Shown one piece after another: positions 25,792 through 33,675 of a DNA stretch of 64,000 nt; within the stretch, counting starts at the first letter, position 1, and every line of letters starts with the position of its first letter. The notes under the pieces were generated by a model. That model had not been told where the DNA came from and searched no databases. It was given only the letters and a program-made list of their open reading frames with translations. The DNA lies in NCBI GenBank assembly GCA_964623085.1, contig CAZUTO010000004.1, positions 1 to 64,000 on the forward strand, in the 5' to 3' direction. The stretch is from CAZUTO01 sp964623085. GTDB lineage: Bacteria > Pseudomonadota > Gammaproteobacteria > Pseudomonadales > GM7GCV1. A program made the translations under genes and the position numbers.

Positions 25792-26964
25792 TTACCTCTT
25801 CCAGTTTTCGACAAGCGGACAGAGTTTTTCAAGCAAAAATTCGGCCTCTTCATCCGACATGTTAAGTGCAGGAACCAGTCTAATTCGGTTGCCGCCCGTG
25901 ACATTGATAATTAAGCCATGCTGCCGCGCTAGTTCCACGAGTTCACCACAGTCATCGCTAAGTTCAATGGCAATAAGTAGGCCACTATTTCGGACATCAA
26001 GAACATGTGGAAGGTCCATCAGCCTAGCGCTAAGCGCTTGTCTGATATTGTTGCCGAGCCTTGTTGCATTATTGGCCAAGTCGTCGCGTTGAATAATATC
26101 AAAAACCTTACTGGCTACCGCGCACACCAAAGGGTTGCCCCCATATGTTGACCCATGTGAACCTGGGGCGAATAGCTCTGCGGCTTTTCCGGATGCCATG
26201 CAGACTCCAATGGGAACACCGTTTCCCAATCCTTTTGCAGTGGTTATTACGTCTGGCACAACCTGTTGCTTAATACAGCAAAAGTGCGCGCCAGTTCGGC
26301 CATTACCGGTTTGAATTTCATCCAGCATTAACAACCATTCGTTTGCATCGCAAATTTTTCGTAAGCCTGAAAGGTAGTCTTCCGCTGGAATATTAACGCC
26401 AGCTTCTCCTTGTACAGGCTCAACTAGAATGGCGACGACCGATGGGTCAGAGCTCAGCGCAGCAACGGCCTCGAGATCATTGAATGGAACCTGAACAAAG
26501 CTCTCAACTAGGGGTTCAAATCCGGCTGTTACTTTTTTACCCCAAGATGCACTTAAGGTGCCTAAGGTTCTTCCATGGAATGCGTTTTCCATAACGATAA
26601 CCGTTGGTTTCTCTATTCCTTTTTCACGAGCGAATAATCGGGATAGTTTTAATGCGGCTTCGTTTGCCTCGGCACCCGAATTGGAGAAAAACATGGAATC
26701 CATGCCAGAAATCTTGCCAAGTTTTTCCGCTAGTTGTTGTTGCTCTTGAATAAAAAACAGGTTGGAGCAATGCATGAGCTTACCAGCCTGAGCGGAGATG
26801 ACTTCCGTGACTTCAGGATGACTGTGTCCCAGCCCGCATACAGCTATACCCATGACGGCATCCAAATAACGGTTGCTCTGATCATCCCATACCCAGCGAC
26901 CTTCGCCTTTTACAAGAGAAAGATCTCGGGCTCCATAATTGTTCATGAGATAGTTTTTGTTCAT
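25792..26964 (-). CDS. argD: Acetylornithine aminotransferase (ArgD)
   Basis: PLP enzyme of arginine synthesis, acting on N-acetylglutamate semialdehyde. Some homologues also serve lysine synthesis. The start ATG 26964 is preferred over GTG 26970, since AGG is then at a normal distance. The resulting 390 residues have SNSGAEANEAALKLSR, HGRTLGTLSA, LMLDEIQTGNGRTG and the PLP lysine in TTAKGLGNGVPIG. HGSTYGGNPLVCAVA follows. First gene of argD-argF. Its leader carries an intrinsic terminator, described separately. Confidence 0.94.
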   Translation of the reverse strand: MNKNYLMNNYGARDLSLVKGEGRWVWDDQSNRYLDAVMGIAVCGLGHSHPEVTEVISAQAGKLMHCSNLFFIQEQQQLAEKLGKISGMDSMFFSNSGAEANEAALKLSRLFAREKGIEKPTVIVMENAFHGRTLGTLSASWGKKVTAGFEPLVESFVQVPFNDLEAVAALSSDPSVVAILVEPVQGEAGVNIPAEDYLSGLRKICDANEWLLMLDEIQTGNGRTGAHFCCIKQQVVPDVITTAKGLGNGVPIGVCMASGKAAELFAPGSHGSTYGGNPLVCAVASKVFDIIQRDDLANNATRLGNNIRQALSARLMDLPHVLDVRNSGLLIAIELSDDCGELVELARQHGLIINVTGGNRIRLVPALNMSDEEAEFLLEKLCPLVENWKR

Positions 26965-27000
26965 GGTCACTGCCTGTGCGTCTTAACTGTACTTGCTGTA

Positions 27001-27032
27001 AAAACAAAAACGGCAGCCAATACTAGCTGCCG
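27001..27032 (-). terminator. Intrinsic terminator in the argD leader (candidate attenuator)
   Basis: On the minus strand CGGCAGC-tagtattg-GCTGCCG is followed by TTTTTGTTTTT, a textbook terminator. No minus-strand gene lies upstream, so it falls between the likely argD promoter and the argD start, about 36 bases before ATG 26964. Confidence 0.82.
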
Positions 27033-27046
27033 AGAAAAAACGCGCG

Positions 27047-27075
27047 ATAATAACGCTATGATGCGTTGGCTGCAA
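27047..27075 (-). promoter_or_regulatory. Candidate argD promoter
   Basis: On the minus strand TTGCAG and TATTAT are 17 bases apart. The -10 box matches 5 of 6 positions, but the -35 box only 3 of 6. Transcripts would start near 27040 and meet the terminator at once. Confidence 0.45.
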
Positions 27076-27138
27076 TGCTTGTAACTTTTTCCGGTCTGAC
27101 CACTATTTTTTGATAAAACCTATTTCTGTGATTTGTTT

Positions 27139-28698
27139 ATGAATCCGATTCAGCTGAGTATTTTTTCTAGCAAGGTTTCATCCATTGCCGAAGAGATGGG
27201 GGTGGCACTTCAGCGCTCTGCATTTTCGCCGAATATTCGCGACCGGCTGGATTATTCTTGTGCGATCTTTAGCCCAGACGCACAACTATGTGCTCAAGCG
27301 GCGCATATTCCCGTCCATTTGGGTAGTATGGCTTATGCGATGAAATCGGTCATCGACCGCTTTGACTGGGAAGCGGGTGATACTTTGGTTTGGAATGATC
27401 CTTATCAAGGGGGCACGCACTTACCAGATGTCACACTGCTGTCGCCTGTCTTTGTAGGTGGCGTCATAACGGGTTTTGTGGCTAACCGGGCACACCACGC
27501 TAATATCGGCGCGGATTCCCCCGGCTCGATGCCAATTTCGTCTTCGTTATATGAAGAAGGCTTGGTTATCAGCCCGCAAATGCTCGCGAAGAACGATACC
27601 TTGGATGCAGAAGCCTGGGGACAAATATGCACCGCACTTGGTGATAGTGACGAGACAGTTGGCGATTTTTTGGCTCAGCTTGGCGCTAATCGCAAAGGCG
27701 TAGCAGGTGTCATCCGATTGATTGCTGATATGGGCGAAGATTCCTACCTTCAGGGGTTAGAAGACTTAAATCAGTACGCAGAAGCACTCGCCCGCAGTAC
27801 ATATAAACAACTTCCGGACGGTGTTTATACGGTACAAGATCTTATGGATGATGATGGTCAAGGTAATACTGATATCGCATTAGCATTAAAGATGGAAATT
27901 TCCGGCGCGGAAGTGCTGTTGGATTTTTCGGAGAGTAGCAACCAAGTGCAGGGGAATATTAATTGTCCAATATCCGTGATTGCGGCGTCGGTTTATTACG
28001 TTTTTAGATGCATGTTGCCGGATTATGCTCCTGTTTGCGCGGGCATGTTTCGGCCAATAGCTATTCAAGTGAATGAAGGTTCTGTGCTCAATGCCTGCTA
28101 TCCTGCAGCTGTGTCGGCGGGCAATGTAGAGACGTCTTCGAGAGTCGTAGATTTGGTGATTGCTGCTCTATCTATGGCCAATCCCTCGATCATGCCTGCT
28201 GACTCTCAAGGGACGATGAATAATCTCGCTATGGGCCATGTTGGCGATCAGGATGTACAACGGTGGAATTATTACGAAACGATTGCTGGTGGTACGGGCG
28301 CAAGTAACGGTAGAAGGGGCTTGTCGGCTGTGCAGTCGCATATGACCAATACGTTTAACACGCCGGTGGAGGTATTGGAGACAAATTTCCCTGTTAGAGT
28401 TTCAGAGTACTCTATTCGTCGTCAGAGCGGGGGAAGCGGCGCTTACCTTGGTGGCAATGGCTTGATTCGAGAATACGAGTTTTTGAAGCCTGCGCAAGCG
28501 AGCCTTTTAACTGAAAGAAGACGGCACAGCCCAAAAGGGAGCTGTGGTGGTCTGGCTGCGTTGACAGGCCGTAATATGTTGAACGGCGATCTGCTTCCGT
28601 CGAAATGTCAGATTGACCTTGCCTCCGGCGATATTCTTCGCATTGAAACTCCTGGCGGCGGCGGTTATGGGGTAGCTGAAAAACAAAAACCCGACTAA
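27139..28698 (+). CDS. Hydantoinase B / oxoprolinase family protein
   Basis: Member of the HyuB family, the B half of ATP-dependent hydantoinases, oxoprolinases and acetone-carboxylase-like enzymes. ATG 27139 was chosen over TTG 27133 and gives 519 residues. Family landmarks are MGVALQRSAFSPNIRDRLDYSCAIF near the start, HIPVHLGSM, VWNDPYQGGTHLPDVTLLSPVF, ANRAHHANIGADSPGSMP and the glycine-rich closing ETPGGGGYG. The partner HyuA gene, nearly always adjacent, is not in the window. The substrate cannot be stated. The next gene, grxD, follows after 50 bases. Confidence 0.88.
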   Translation: MNPIQLSIFSSKVSSIAEEMGVALQRSAFSPNIRDRLDYSCAIFSPDAQLCAQAAHIPVHLGSMAYAMKSVIDRFDWEAGDTLVWNDPYQGGTHLPDVTLLSPVFVGGVITGFVANRAHHANIGADSPGSMPISSSLYEEGLVISPQMLAKNDTLDAEAWGQICTALGDSDETVGDFLAQLGANRKGVAGVIRLIADMGEDSYLQGLEDLNQYAEALARSTYKQLPDGVYTVQDLMDDDGQGNTDIALALKMEISGAEVLLDFSESSNQVQGNINCPISVIAASVYYVFRCMLPDYAPVCAGMFRPIAIQVNEGSVLNACYPAAVSAGNVETSSRVVDLVIAALSMANPSIMPADSQGTMNNLAMGHVGDQDVQRWNYYETIAGGTGASNGRRGLSAVQSHMTNTFNTPVEVLETNFPVRVSEYSIRRQSGGSGAYLGGNGLIREYEFLKPAQASLLTERRRHSPKGSCGGLAALTGRNMLNGDLLPSKCQIDLASGDILRIETPGGGGYGVAEKQKPD

Positions 28699-28748
28699 AA
28701 TAGTCGGATATTCAACTAAGCAACTAGACAGATTAAAGAGGCTAAAGC

Positions 28749-29093
28749 GTGAGCGAAATACTGGACACTATTAAAGACCAAATCGAAAGCAATCCCGTTA
28801 TTTTGTATATGAAGGGATCACCCAATGCACCGCAATGTGGTTTTTCGGCGCGGACGGTACAGTCACTGATGGCTTGCGGGGAAAAATTTGCCTACGTTGA
28901 CGTGTTATCCAGTCCCGATGTGCGATCAAATCTGCCGCAGTATGCGAACTGGCCGACCTTTCCTCAGCTTTGGGTAAAGGGCGAGTTAGTCGGTGGGTGC
29001 GACATCGTGACTGAAATGCATGAGAAGGGCGAGCTCAAGCCACTGGTTACCGATGCAGCTCAGTCTGCGGCCGATGAGAGCGCTGATAGCTAG
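28749..29093 (+). CDS. grxD: Monothiol glutaredoxin GrxD (Grx4 type)
   Basis: Small [2Fe-2S] cluster carrier working with glutathione in iron-sulfur protein maturation. The 114 residues have the monothiol CGFS active site in PNAPQCGFSARTV (near residue 31). WPTFPQLWVKGELVGGCDIV, with the TFPQ-type cis-proline loop, binds glutathione. The start is GTG 28749, with AAAGAGGC 10 bases upstream. It converges on ispB. The 57 bases between the two stop codons hold a palindrome, AGTTACT-ctgc-AGTAACT (29115-29132), without a T tract. Confidence 0.95.
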   Translation: MSEILDTIKDQIESNPVILYMKGSPNAPQCGFSARTVQSLMACGEKFAYVDVLSSPDVRSNLPQYANWPTFPQLWVKGELVGGCDIVTEMHEKGELKPLVTDAAQSAADESADS

Positions 29094-29150
29094 ATTTTAC
29101 TATTAATTTAGACTAGTTACTCTGCAGTAACTAACTACGTTTAGTAGCTG

Positions 29151-30113
29151 CTAGTAACTGCGCGTGATAGCGAACTTCGCTAAATCTAAAAGCGCCTGTT
29201 TGTAGGTTGAATCCTCTAATGGTTCTAGTGCTTTTTCAGCCAATTCAGCTTCTCGTTTTGCGAGTTGTTGTGTGTACTCTAAACCACCTGACAACTTTAC
29301 CGCATCCACTACGCGGCTAATCTGAGAGCCATCTTTATTTATGATGGCATTGCGAATACAAATATCAGATTCCTGATTACCCTCACGCATGCCGAAGATA
29401 AGAGGCAAAGTAGGTTTGCCCTCTGTTAAATCATCACCAATATTTTTTCCAAGCTCATCGGCGTCACCGAGATAATCGAGAACATCATCTTGCAATTGAA
29501 AGGCCATACCTAAATGCCGGCCATAGTCGCCGAATCTCTTTTCGGTTGCTTGGTCCGCCTTCGCTAGGATGCTTCCAGTTTGCGTTGCCGCTTCAAATAA
29601 TATCGCCGTTTTCTTATAAATAACCTCTAGATAACGCTCTTCAGCCACATCGGGATTACCTGCGTTTAGCAATTGCTGTACTTCTCCCTCTGCGATAGTG
29701 TTAGTGGTGTCAGATAACACCCGCATGATATCCATATTTCCGATGCTGACTAGAAGCTGGAAAGCCCTCGAGTAAAGAAAATCGCCGACCAACACTGGTG
29801 GACTGTTCCCCCATTGCGCATTTGCCGTCAGTCGTCCTCGTCTAAGTTCAGAGGTGTCGACGACATCGTCATGAAGCAGTGTCGCTGTATGAATAAACTC
29901 AATCACCGCTGCAAGGCGAATATGATCTTTACCTTTATAGTCGGATGCTAATGCCGAGAGAAGGACAACGAGAGGGCGAAGGCGCTTGCCACCGCCTTCT
30001 ACGATGTAATGGCCGATATTCTCTACCAACTCCACATCTGAATGGAGCTGGTCAACTATCATTTCATTAACGGCGAGGAAGTCAGCTTCAGCGGAACGAT
30101 GGAAGGGCAACAT
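29151..30113 (-). CDS. ispB: Octaprenyl diphosphate synthase (IspB)
   Basis: Builds the long isoprenoid tail of ubiquinone. The 320 residues have the first aspartate-rich motif in LLHDDVVDTSELRRG (near residue 82) and the second in FQLQDDVLDYLGD (near 208). GGGKRLRPLVV binds the allylic substrate. Chain length (eight or nine units) cannot be read by eye, but the gene position, divergent from rplU-rpmA, is the normal one for ispB. A good promoter lies about 55 bases upstream. Confidence 0.95.
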   Translation of the reverse strand: MLPFHRSAEADFLAVNEMIVDQLHSDVELVENIGHYIVEGGGKRLRPLVVLLSALASDYKGKDHIRLAAVIEFIHTATLLHDDVVDTSELRRGRLTANAQWGNSPPVLVGDFLYSRAFQLLVSIGNMDIMRVLSDTTNTIAEGEVQQLLNAGNPDVAEERYLEVIYKKTAILFEAATQTGSILAKADQATEKRFGDYGRHLGMAFQLQDDVLDYLGDADELGKNIGDDLTEGKPTLPLIFGMREGNQESDICIRNAIINKDGSQISRVVDAVKLSGGLEYTQQLAKREAELAEKALEPLEDSTYKQALLDLAKFAITRSY

Positions 30114-30162
30114 AAATAGGAAGTTTGTCCTGAAGCGTGTAAGTTGTAGTTAAGCGCAAGCG

Positions 30163-30191
30163 ATGCTAGGCATAGCCTCCTAAACTGTCAA
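30163..30191 (-). promoter_or_regulatory. Sigma-70 promoter of ispB
   Basis: On the minus strand a perfect TTGACA and TAGCAT are spaced by 17 bases, about 50 bases before the ispB start. Confidence 0.7.
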
Positions 30192-30223
30192 CTAAAAGTC
30201 CCTAAATATCAACAAATTTACTC

Positions 30224-30252
30224 TTGATAGCCTTTTCCGTTTTCCGTAGAAT
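30224..30252 (+). promoter_or_regulatory. Sigma-70 promoter of rplU-rpmA
   Basis: TTGATA and TAGAAT with a 17-base spacer, each matching 5 of 6 positions. The leader holds a GC hairpin, CCGGG-ggct-CCCGG (30267-30280), about 30 bases before the rplU ATG. Confidence 0.78.
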
Positions 30253-30308
30253 GCCGCCCTCTTGAGCCGGGGGCTCCCGGACCTGTAATTTCTGGAGCAA
30301 ATTCAATC

Positions 30309-30923
30309 ATGTATGCAATTATCGAAAGTGGCGGCAAACAGCACAGAGTTGTCGAGGGTGAAGTGCTTCGACTAGAAAAGCTGGAGGCGGTTGCAGGTGA
30401 TTCAGTTAGCTTCGATAAAGTGCTACTGGTATCTAAAGACGGCGATCTTAGTGTTGGTGCGCCTTATGTTGCAGCCTCAGTAACTGGCGAAGTGCTGGAG
30501 CAGGGCCGTCATAAGAAAGTACGCATTATTAAATTCAAGCGTCGTAAGCATCACGATAAGCAACAAGGCCATCGCCAGTACTACACAGAAGTAAAAATCA
30601 CTGGTATTTCAATGGGTGCAGCGAAGCCTGCACCTAAGCCTGTACCTAAGAAAACAGAGTTGCCTAAAGAAGAGCCGGCAAAAGCGGCACCTCAAGAAGC
30701 GCCAGCAGCACCTGCTGCAGCGGGTGCTGACGATCTTACTCGGATCTCTGGTGTCGGCAAAGTTTTGGTCGGTAAGCTCAACGATGCTGGCGTTACCACG
30801 TTTAAGCAGATTGCCGAGTTAACACCGGAAGGTGTCGCTGATCTTGATGATAAGCTCTCTTTTAAGGGACGTATCGAACGTGACAATTGGATACAGCAAG
30901 CTAAGGATCTAATGGGAAGCTAA
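30309..30923 (+). CDS. rplU: 50S ribosomal protein L21 with C-terminal helix-hairpin-helix extension
   Basis: Large-subunit protein that binds 23S rRNA and contacts L20. Residues 1-101 are a complete L21, from MYAIIESGGKQHRV to KITGIS, including the RNA-binding KFKRRKHHDKQQGHRQYYT. The chain then continues to 204 residues, where L21 normally ends near 103. Residues about 104-142 are a Lys/Pro/Glu/Ala linker and 143-204 a compact domain with LTRISGVGKVLVGKLNDAG and TTFKQIAELTPEGV. This resembles the helix-hairpin-helix domains that bind nucleic acid without sequence specificity. The frame and codon use continue smoothly and rpmA starts 3 bases after the stop, so this is a real extension and not a frameshift. 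Confidence 0.95.
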   Translation: MYAIIESGGKQHRVVEGEVLRLEKLEAVAGDSVSFDKVLLVSKDGDLSVGAPYVAASVTGEVLEQGRHKKVRIIKFKRRKHHDKQQGHRQYYTEVKITGISMGAAKPAPKPVPKKTELPKEEPAKAAPQEAPAAPAAAGADDLTRISGVGKVLVGKLNDAGVTTFKQIAELTPEGVADLDDKLSFKGRIERDNWIQQAKDLMGS

Positions 30924-30926
30924 GTT

Positions 30927-31187
30927 ATGGCACATAAGAAAGCAGGTGGTAGTACCCGTAACGGTCGGGATTCGGAAAGTAAACGTCTCGGCGTAAAACG
31001 CTACGGCGGTCAGCTAGTTAATGCTGGTGAAATTATTGTTCGTCAGCGTGGTACCAAAATCCACGCTGGTGAAAACGTTGGAATGGGTAAAGACCACACA
31101 CTATTTGCAAAAGTAGGTGGTACAGTCCAGTTTGTGACTCGCGGAGCCAGAAACCGCAAATTTGTTGAAGTTGCTCAGGAAGCCTAA
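30927..31187 (+). CDS. rpmA: 50S ribosomal protein L27
   Basis: Large-subunit protein whose N-terminal tail reaches the peptidyl-transferase centre. It has 86 residues with the usual start MAHKKAGGSTRNGRDSESK and NAGEIIVRQRGTKIHAGENVG. It lies directly behind rplU in the universal rplU-rpmA order. There is no cleavable N-terminal extension of the firmicute type. It is followed by a terminator, then obgE. Confidence 0.98.
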   Translation: MAHKKAGGSTRNGRDSESKRLGVKRYGGQLVNAGEIIVRQRGTKIHAGENVGMGKDHTLFAKVGGTVQFVTRGARNRKFVEVAQEA

Positions 31188-31208
31188 TTTAACTTCCAGC
31201 ATCTTCCT

Positions 31209-31236
31209 AAAAGGCTCCGCATGCGGGGCCTTTTTT
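31209..31236 (+). terminator. Intrinsic terminator after rpmA
   Basis: GGCTCCGC pairs with GCGGGGCC (one G-T pair) and is followed by TTTTTT. Confidence 0.92.
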
Positions 31237-31338
31237 ATGTGTTGTGCAAAATGCAAAATAGTGAAGGTCAGTTAGGGTGTTAAGCTTACAAAGTTTCCTT
31301 CTAGTGTCTATGAATTGAGTATTCAGGCTGGGTAAAAA

Positions 31339-32532
31339 ATGAAATTCGTCGATGAAGCTCAAATATCAGTTAATGCTGGGAATGGCGGTGCCGGCTGCCT
31401 CAGCTTTCGCCGAGAAAAATTTATTCCGCGAGGAGGCCCCGATGGTGGTGATGGCGGGGATGGAGGGAGCGTTTATCTTGAGGCAGATGAGAATCTGAAT
31501 ACATTGATTGATTACCGCTATCAGCGCCAATATAAGGCAGATAACGGTGAACAGGGTCGAGGAGCTAATTGTCGCGGTCGATCTGGTGTAGATAAGTATC
31601 TGAAGGTGCCTGTCGGCACCACAGTAATAGACGTAGAAACTGAGGAAGAAATGGGTGATCTTGTGTCTGCGGGAGACAGGTTGCTTGTCGCGCAGGGCGG
31701 TTTTCATGGGTTGGGTAACGCGCGGTTTAAATCTAGTATAAATCGAGCACCTCGAGAGACTTCTCCGGGTTCTCTGGGAGAGTCGCGTAAGTTAAAGCTC
31801 GAACTAAAACTGATAGCCGATATTGGCTTATTAGGTCTACCCAACGCAGGTAAGTCGACTTTGATCAGTAAGGTATCGGCAGCGAAGCCAAAGATAGCGG
31901 ATTATCCTTTTACGACGTTGACACCCAATTTGGGCGTGGTGAGAGTAGATGCGACACGTTCGTTTGTTGTCGCAGATATTCCAGGCCTGATCGAAGGCGC
32001 ATCTCAGGGACAAGGTTTGGGGGTGCGTTTTCTAAAGCATTTGACTCGAAACCGTTTGTTATTGCACCTCGTGGACGTGGCACCATTTGATCAAACAGAT
32101 CCAATAGAGAATGCTGTTACGATCGTCAAAGAACTAGAAAATTTTAGTGAAAAACTTAGTCAGCGAGAGCGATGGTTAGTGCTCAATAAGATAGACCTGC
32201 TTGCTCCTGAACAAATAGAAGCATTACAAAGTCAGTTGCTACAAGCGCTAGGAAAAGAGCAGCCAATATATTGTCTCTCCGCTGCAACAGGTGAGGGTGT
32301 TCAATTGCTGACCCAGCATATCATGACGCGCCTGGAAGAGATCAAAGAAGCCTATCTTAACGATCCAGAAGCACAGAGCGCGGAAGATGAATTTCAGAAA
32401 GATATGCAGCGTGAAGCTCGTGAAAAAATTGAGGCATTATCATTGGCGCGTAAGGAAAAACACAAAGCCATACGAGATCAGTCGGACGACGATGATGACT
32501 ATGATGTCGATGTCGTCTATGTAAACGAATAA
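31339..32532 (+). CDS. obgE: GTPase ObgE/CgtA
   Basis: Essential GTPase linked to late 50S assembly and the stringent response. Residues 1-158 are the glycine-rich Obg fold (AGNGGAGCLSFRREKFIPRGG, GGDGGDGGS). The G domain follows with G1 GLPNAGKST, G2 threonine in FTTLTPNLG, G3 DIPGLIEG, G4 NKIDL and G5 SAATGEG. The tail is acidic (DDDDDYDVDVVYVNE), as in gammaproteobacterial ObgE. It leads an obgE-proB-aminotransferase run with spacers of 11 bases and 1 base. Confidence 0.97.
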   Translation: MKFVDEAQISVNAGNGGAGCLSFRREKFIPRGGPDGGDGGDGGSVYLEADENLNTLIDYRYQRQYKADNGEQGRGANCRGRSGVDKYLKVPVGTTVIDVETEEEMGDLVSAGDRLLVAQGGFHGLGNARFKSSINRAPRETSPGSLGESRKLKLELKLIADIGLLGLPNAGKSTLISKVSAAKPKIADYPFTTLTPNLGVVRVDATRSFVVADIPGLIEGASQGQGLGVRFLKHLTRNRLLLHLVDVAPFDQTDPIENAVTIVKELENFSEKLSQRERWLVLNKIDLLAPEQIEALQSQLLQALGKEQPIYCLSAATGEGVQLLTQHIMTRLEEIKEAYLNDPEAQSAEDEFQKDMQREAREKIEALSLARKEKHKAIRDQSDDDDDYDVDVVYVNE

Positions 32533-32543
32533 GAGAAGTATCA

Positions 32544-33674
32544 ATGAATCGACGTCAAAAATTGTCGACACCTGGACGATGGGTTATCAAAATTGGCAGT
32601 GCGCTGTTGACCAAAGACGGCCTTGGTCTAGATCGCATAGCGATTGAAATCTGGGCGGGTCAAATTGCCGGCCTTCGGCAAAAGGGCTATGACATTGTAT
32701 TGGTTTCGTCCGGCTCTATCGCTGAAGGCTGTGTGCGTTTAGGTTGGCATGAGCGTCCTATTAAAATTCATGACCTTCAAGCCGCGGCGTCGGTTGGGCA
32801 GATGGGGCTCATACATGCCTACGAGCAAGAATTTCAGAACTATGACGAGCAAACGGGACAGGTGTTGCTCACTCATGATGATTTATCGAGTAGAGAGCGA
32901 TATCTGAATGCACGCTCGACGCTCGAAACCTTATTAAAGCTCGACGTGATTCCCATTGTTAACGAGAACGATACAGTCGTTACTGATGAAATTCGGTTTG
33001 GAGACAATGACACGTTGGCAGGCTTGGTCGCAAATCTCATAGATGCAGATACCCTCGTTATTCTTACCGATCAAGCCGGTCTTTATGAGGAAGATCCTCG
33101 CGTCAATTCTTCAGCGAGTTTAATTTCTGAAGCGAGTGCAACTGACGATAGTTTGCTGGAGATGGCTTCGAGCAGCTCTGGCAAATTAGGACGGGGAGGC
33201 ATGTTGACCAAGGTACGCGGAGCAAGGTTCGCTCAGCGTTCTGGAACAGATACTATTATTTGTTCAGGCCGAGAGGAGGCGGTATTGGATCAGCTCGCAG
33301 AAGGAAATGCAGTTGGGACATTGCTTTACTCCGATAAAGTGCCGGTAGCTGCGCGAAAACAGTGGTTAGCTGGCAGATTACAGGTCGAGGGTGCGCTTGT
33401 GCTTGACGCGGGCGCAGTATCGGTCCTGAAAGACAGCGGCCGAAGTTTGTTGCCAGTCGGTGTAATCGCTTCCACGGGAACCTTTGAACGAGGTGATCTT
33501 GTATCCTGTCTAGATGAAAATAAAACCGAAATTGCTCGAGGACTCGTCAATTTCAGCTCTGAAGAAACAAAAAAAATAATAGGCAAGCCCAGCGGAGATA
33601 TCCTCGCTATTCTTGGGTATTGTAATGATGAAGAAATGATCCACAGAAATAACTTAGCGCTGATAGATAGCTGA
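32544..33674 (+). CDS. proB: Glutamate 5-kinase (ProB) with PUA domain
   Basis: First step of proline synthesis, usually feedback-inhibited by proline. The 376 residues have an amino-acid-kinase domain with VIKIGSALLTKDGLGLD, VSSGSIAEG, NENDTVVTDEIRFGDNDTLAGLVA and GRGGMLTKVRGA. A C-terminal PUA domain spans about 285-370. proA is not in the window. The gene sits 11 bases after obgE, as in many gammaproteobacteria, and one base before a HisC-like aminotransferase. Confidence 0.96.
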   Translation: MNRRQKLSTPGRWVIKIGSALLTKDGLGLDRIAIEIWAGQIAGLRQKGYDIVLVSSGSIAEGCVRLGWHERPIKIHDLQAAASVGQMGLIHAYEQEFQNYDEQTGQVLLTHDDLSSRERYLNARSTLETLLKLDVIPIVNENDTVVTDEIRFGDNDTLAGLVANLIDADTLVILTDQAGLYEEDPRVNSSASLISEASATDDSLLEMASSSSGKLGRGGMLTKVRGARFAQRSGTDTIICSGREEAVLDQLAEGNAVGTLLYSDKVPVAARKQWLAGRLQVEGALVLDAGAVSVLKDSGRSLLPVGVIASTGTFERGDLVSCLDENKTEIARGLVNFSSEETKKIIGKPSGDILAILGYCNDEEMIHRNNLALIDS

Positions 33675-33675
33675 T

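Noticed and set aside
27140..27152. TGAAT-ccg-ATTCA at the hyuB start as an ArgR box for the nearby arg genes
   Set aside because: The ArgR half-sites should be 4 bases apart and boxes usually come in pairs; here the spacing is 3 and it lies inside hyuB.
28691..28707. CCGACTA-aaa-TAGTCGG at the end of hyuB as a terminator
   Set aside because: There is no T tract after it, and grxD follows closely on the same strand.
29115..29132. AGTTACT-ctgc-AGTAACT between grxD and ispB as a terminator
   Set aside because: AT-rich stem without a T run on either side. It may help as a pause site, but I cannot support more.
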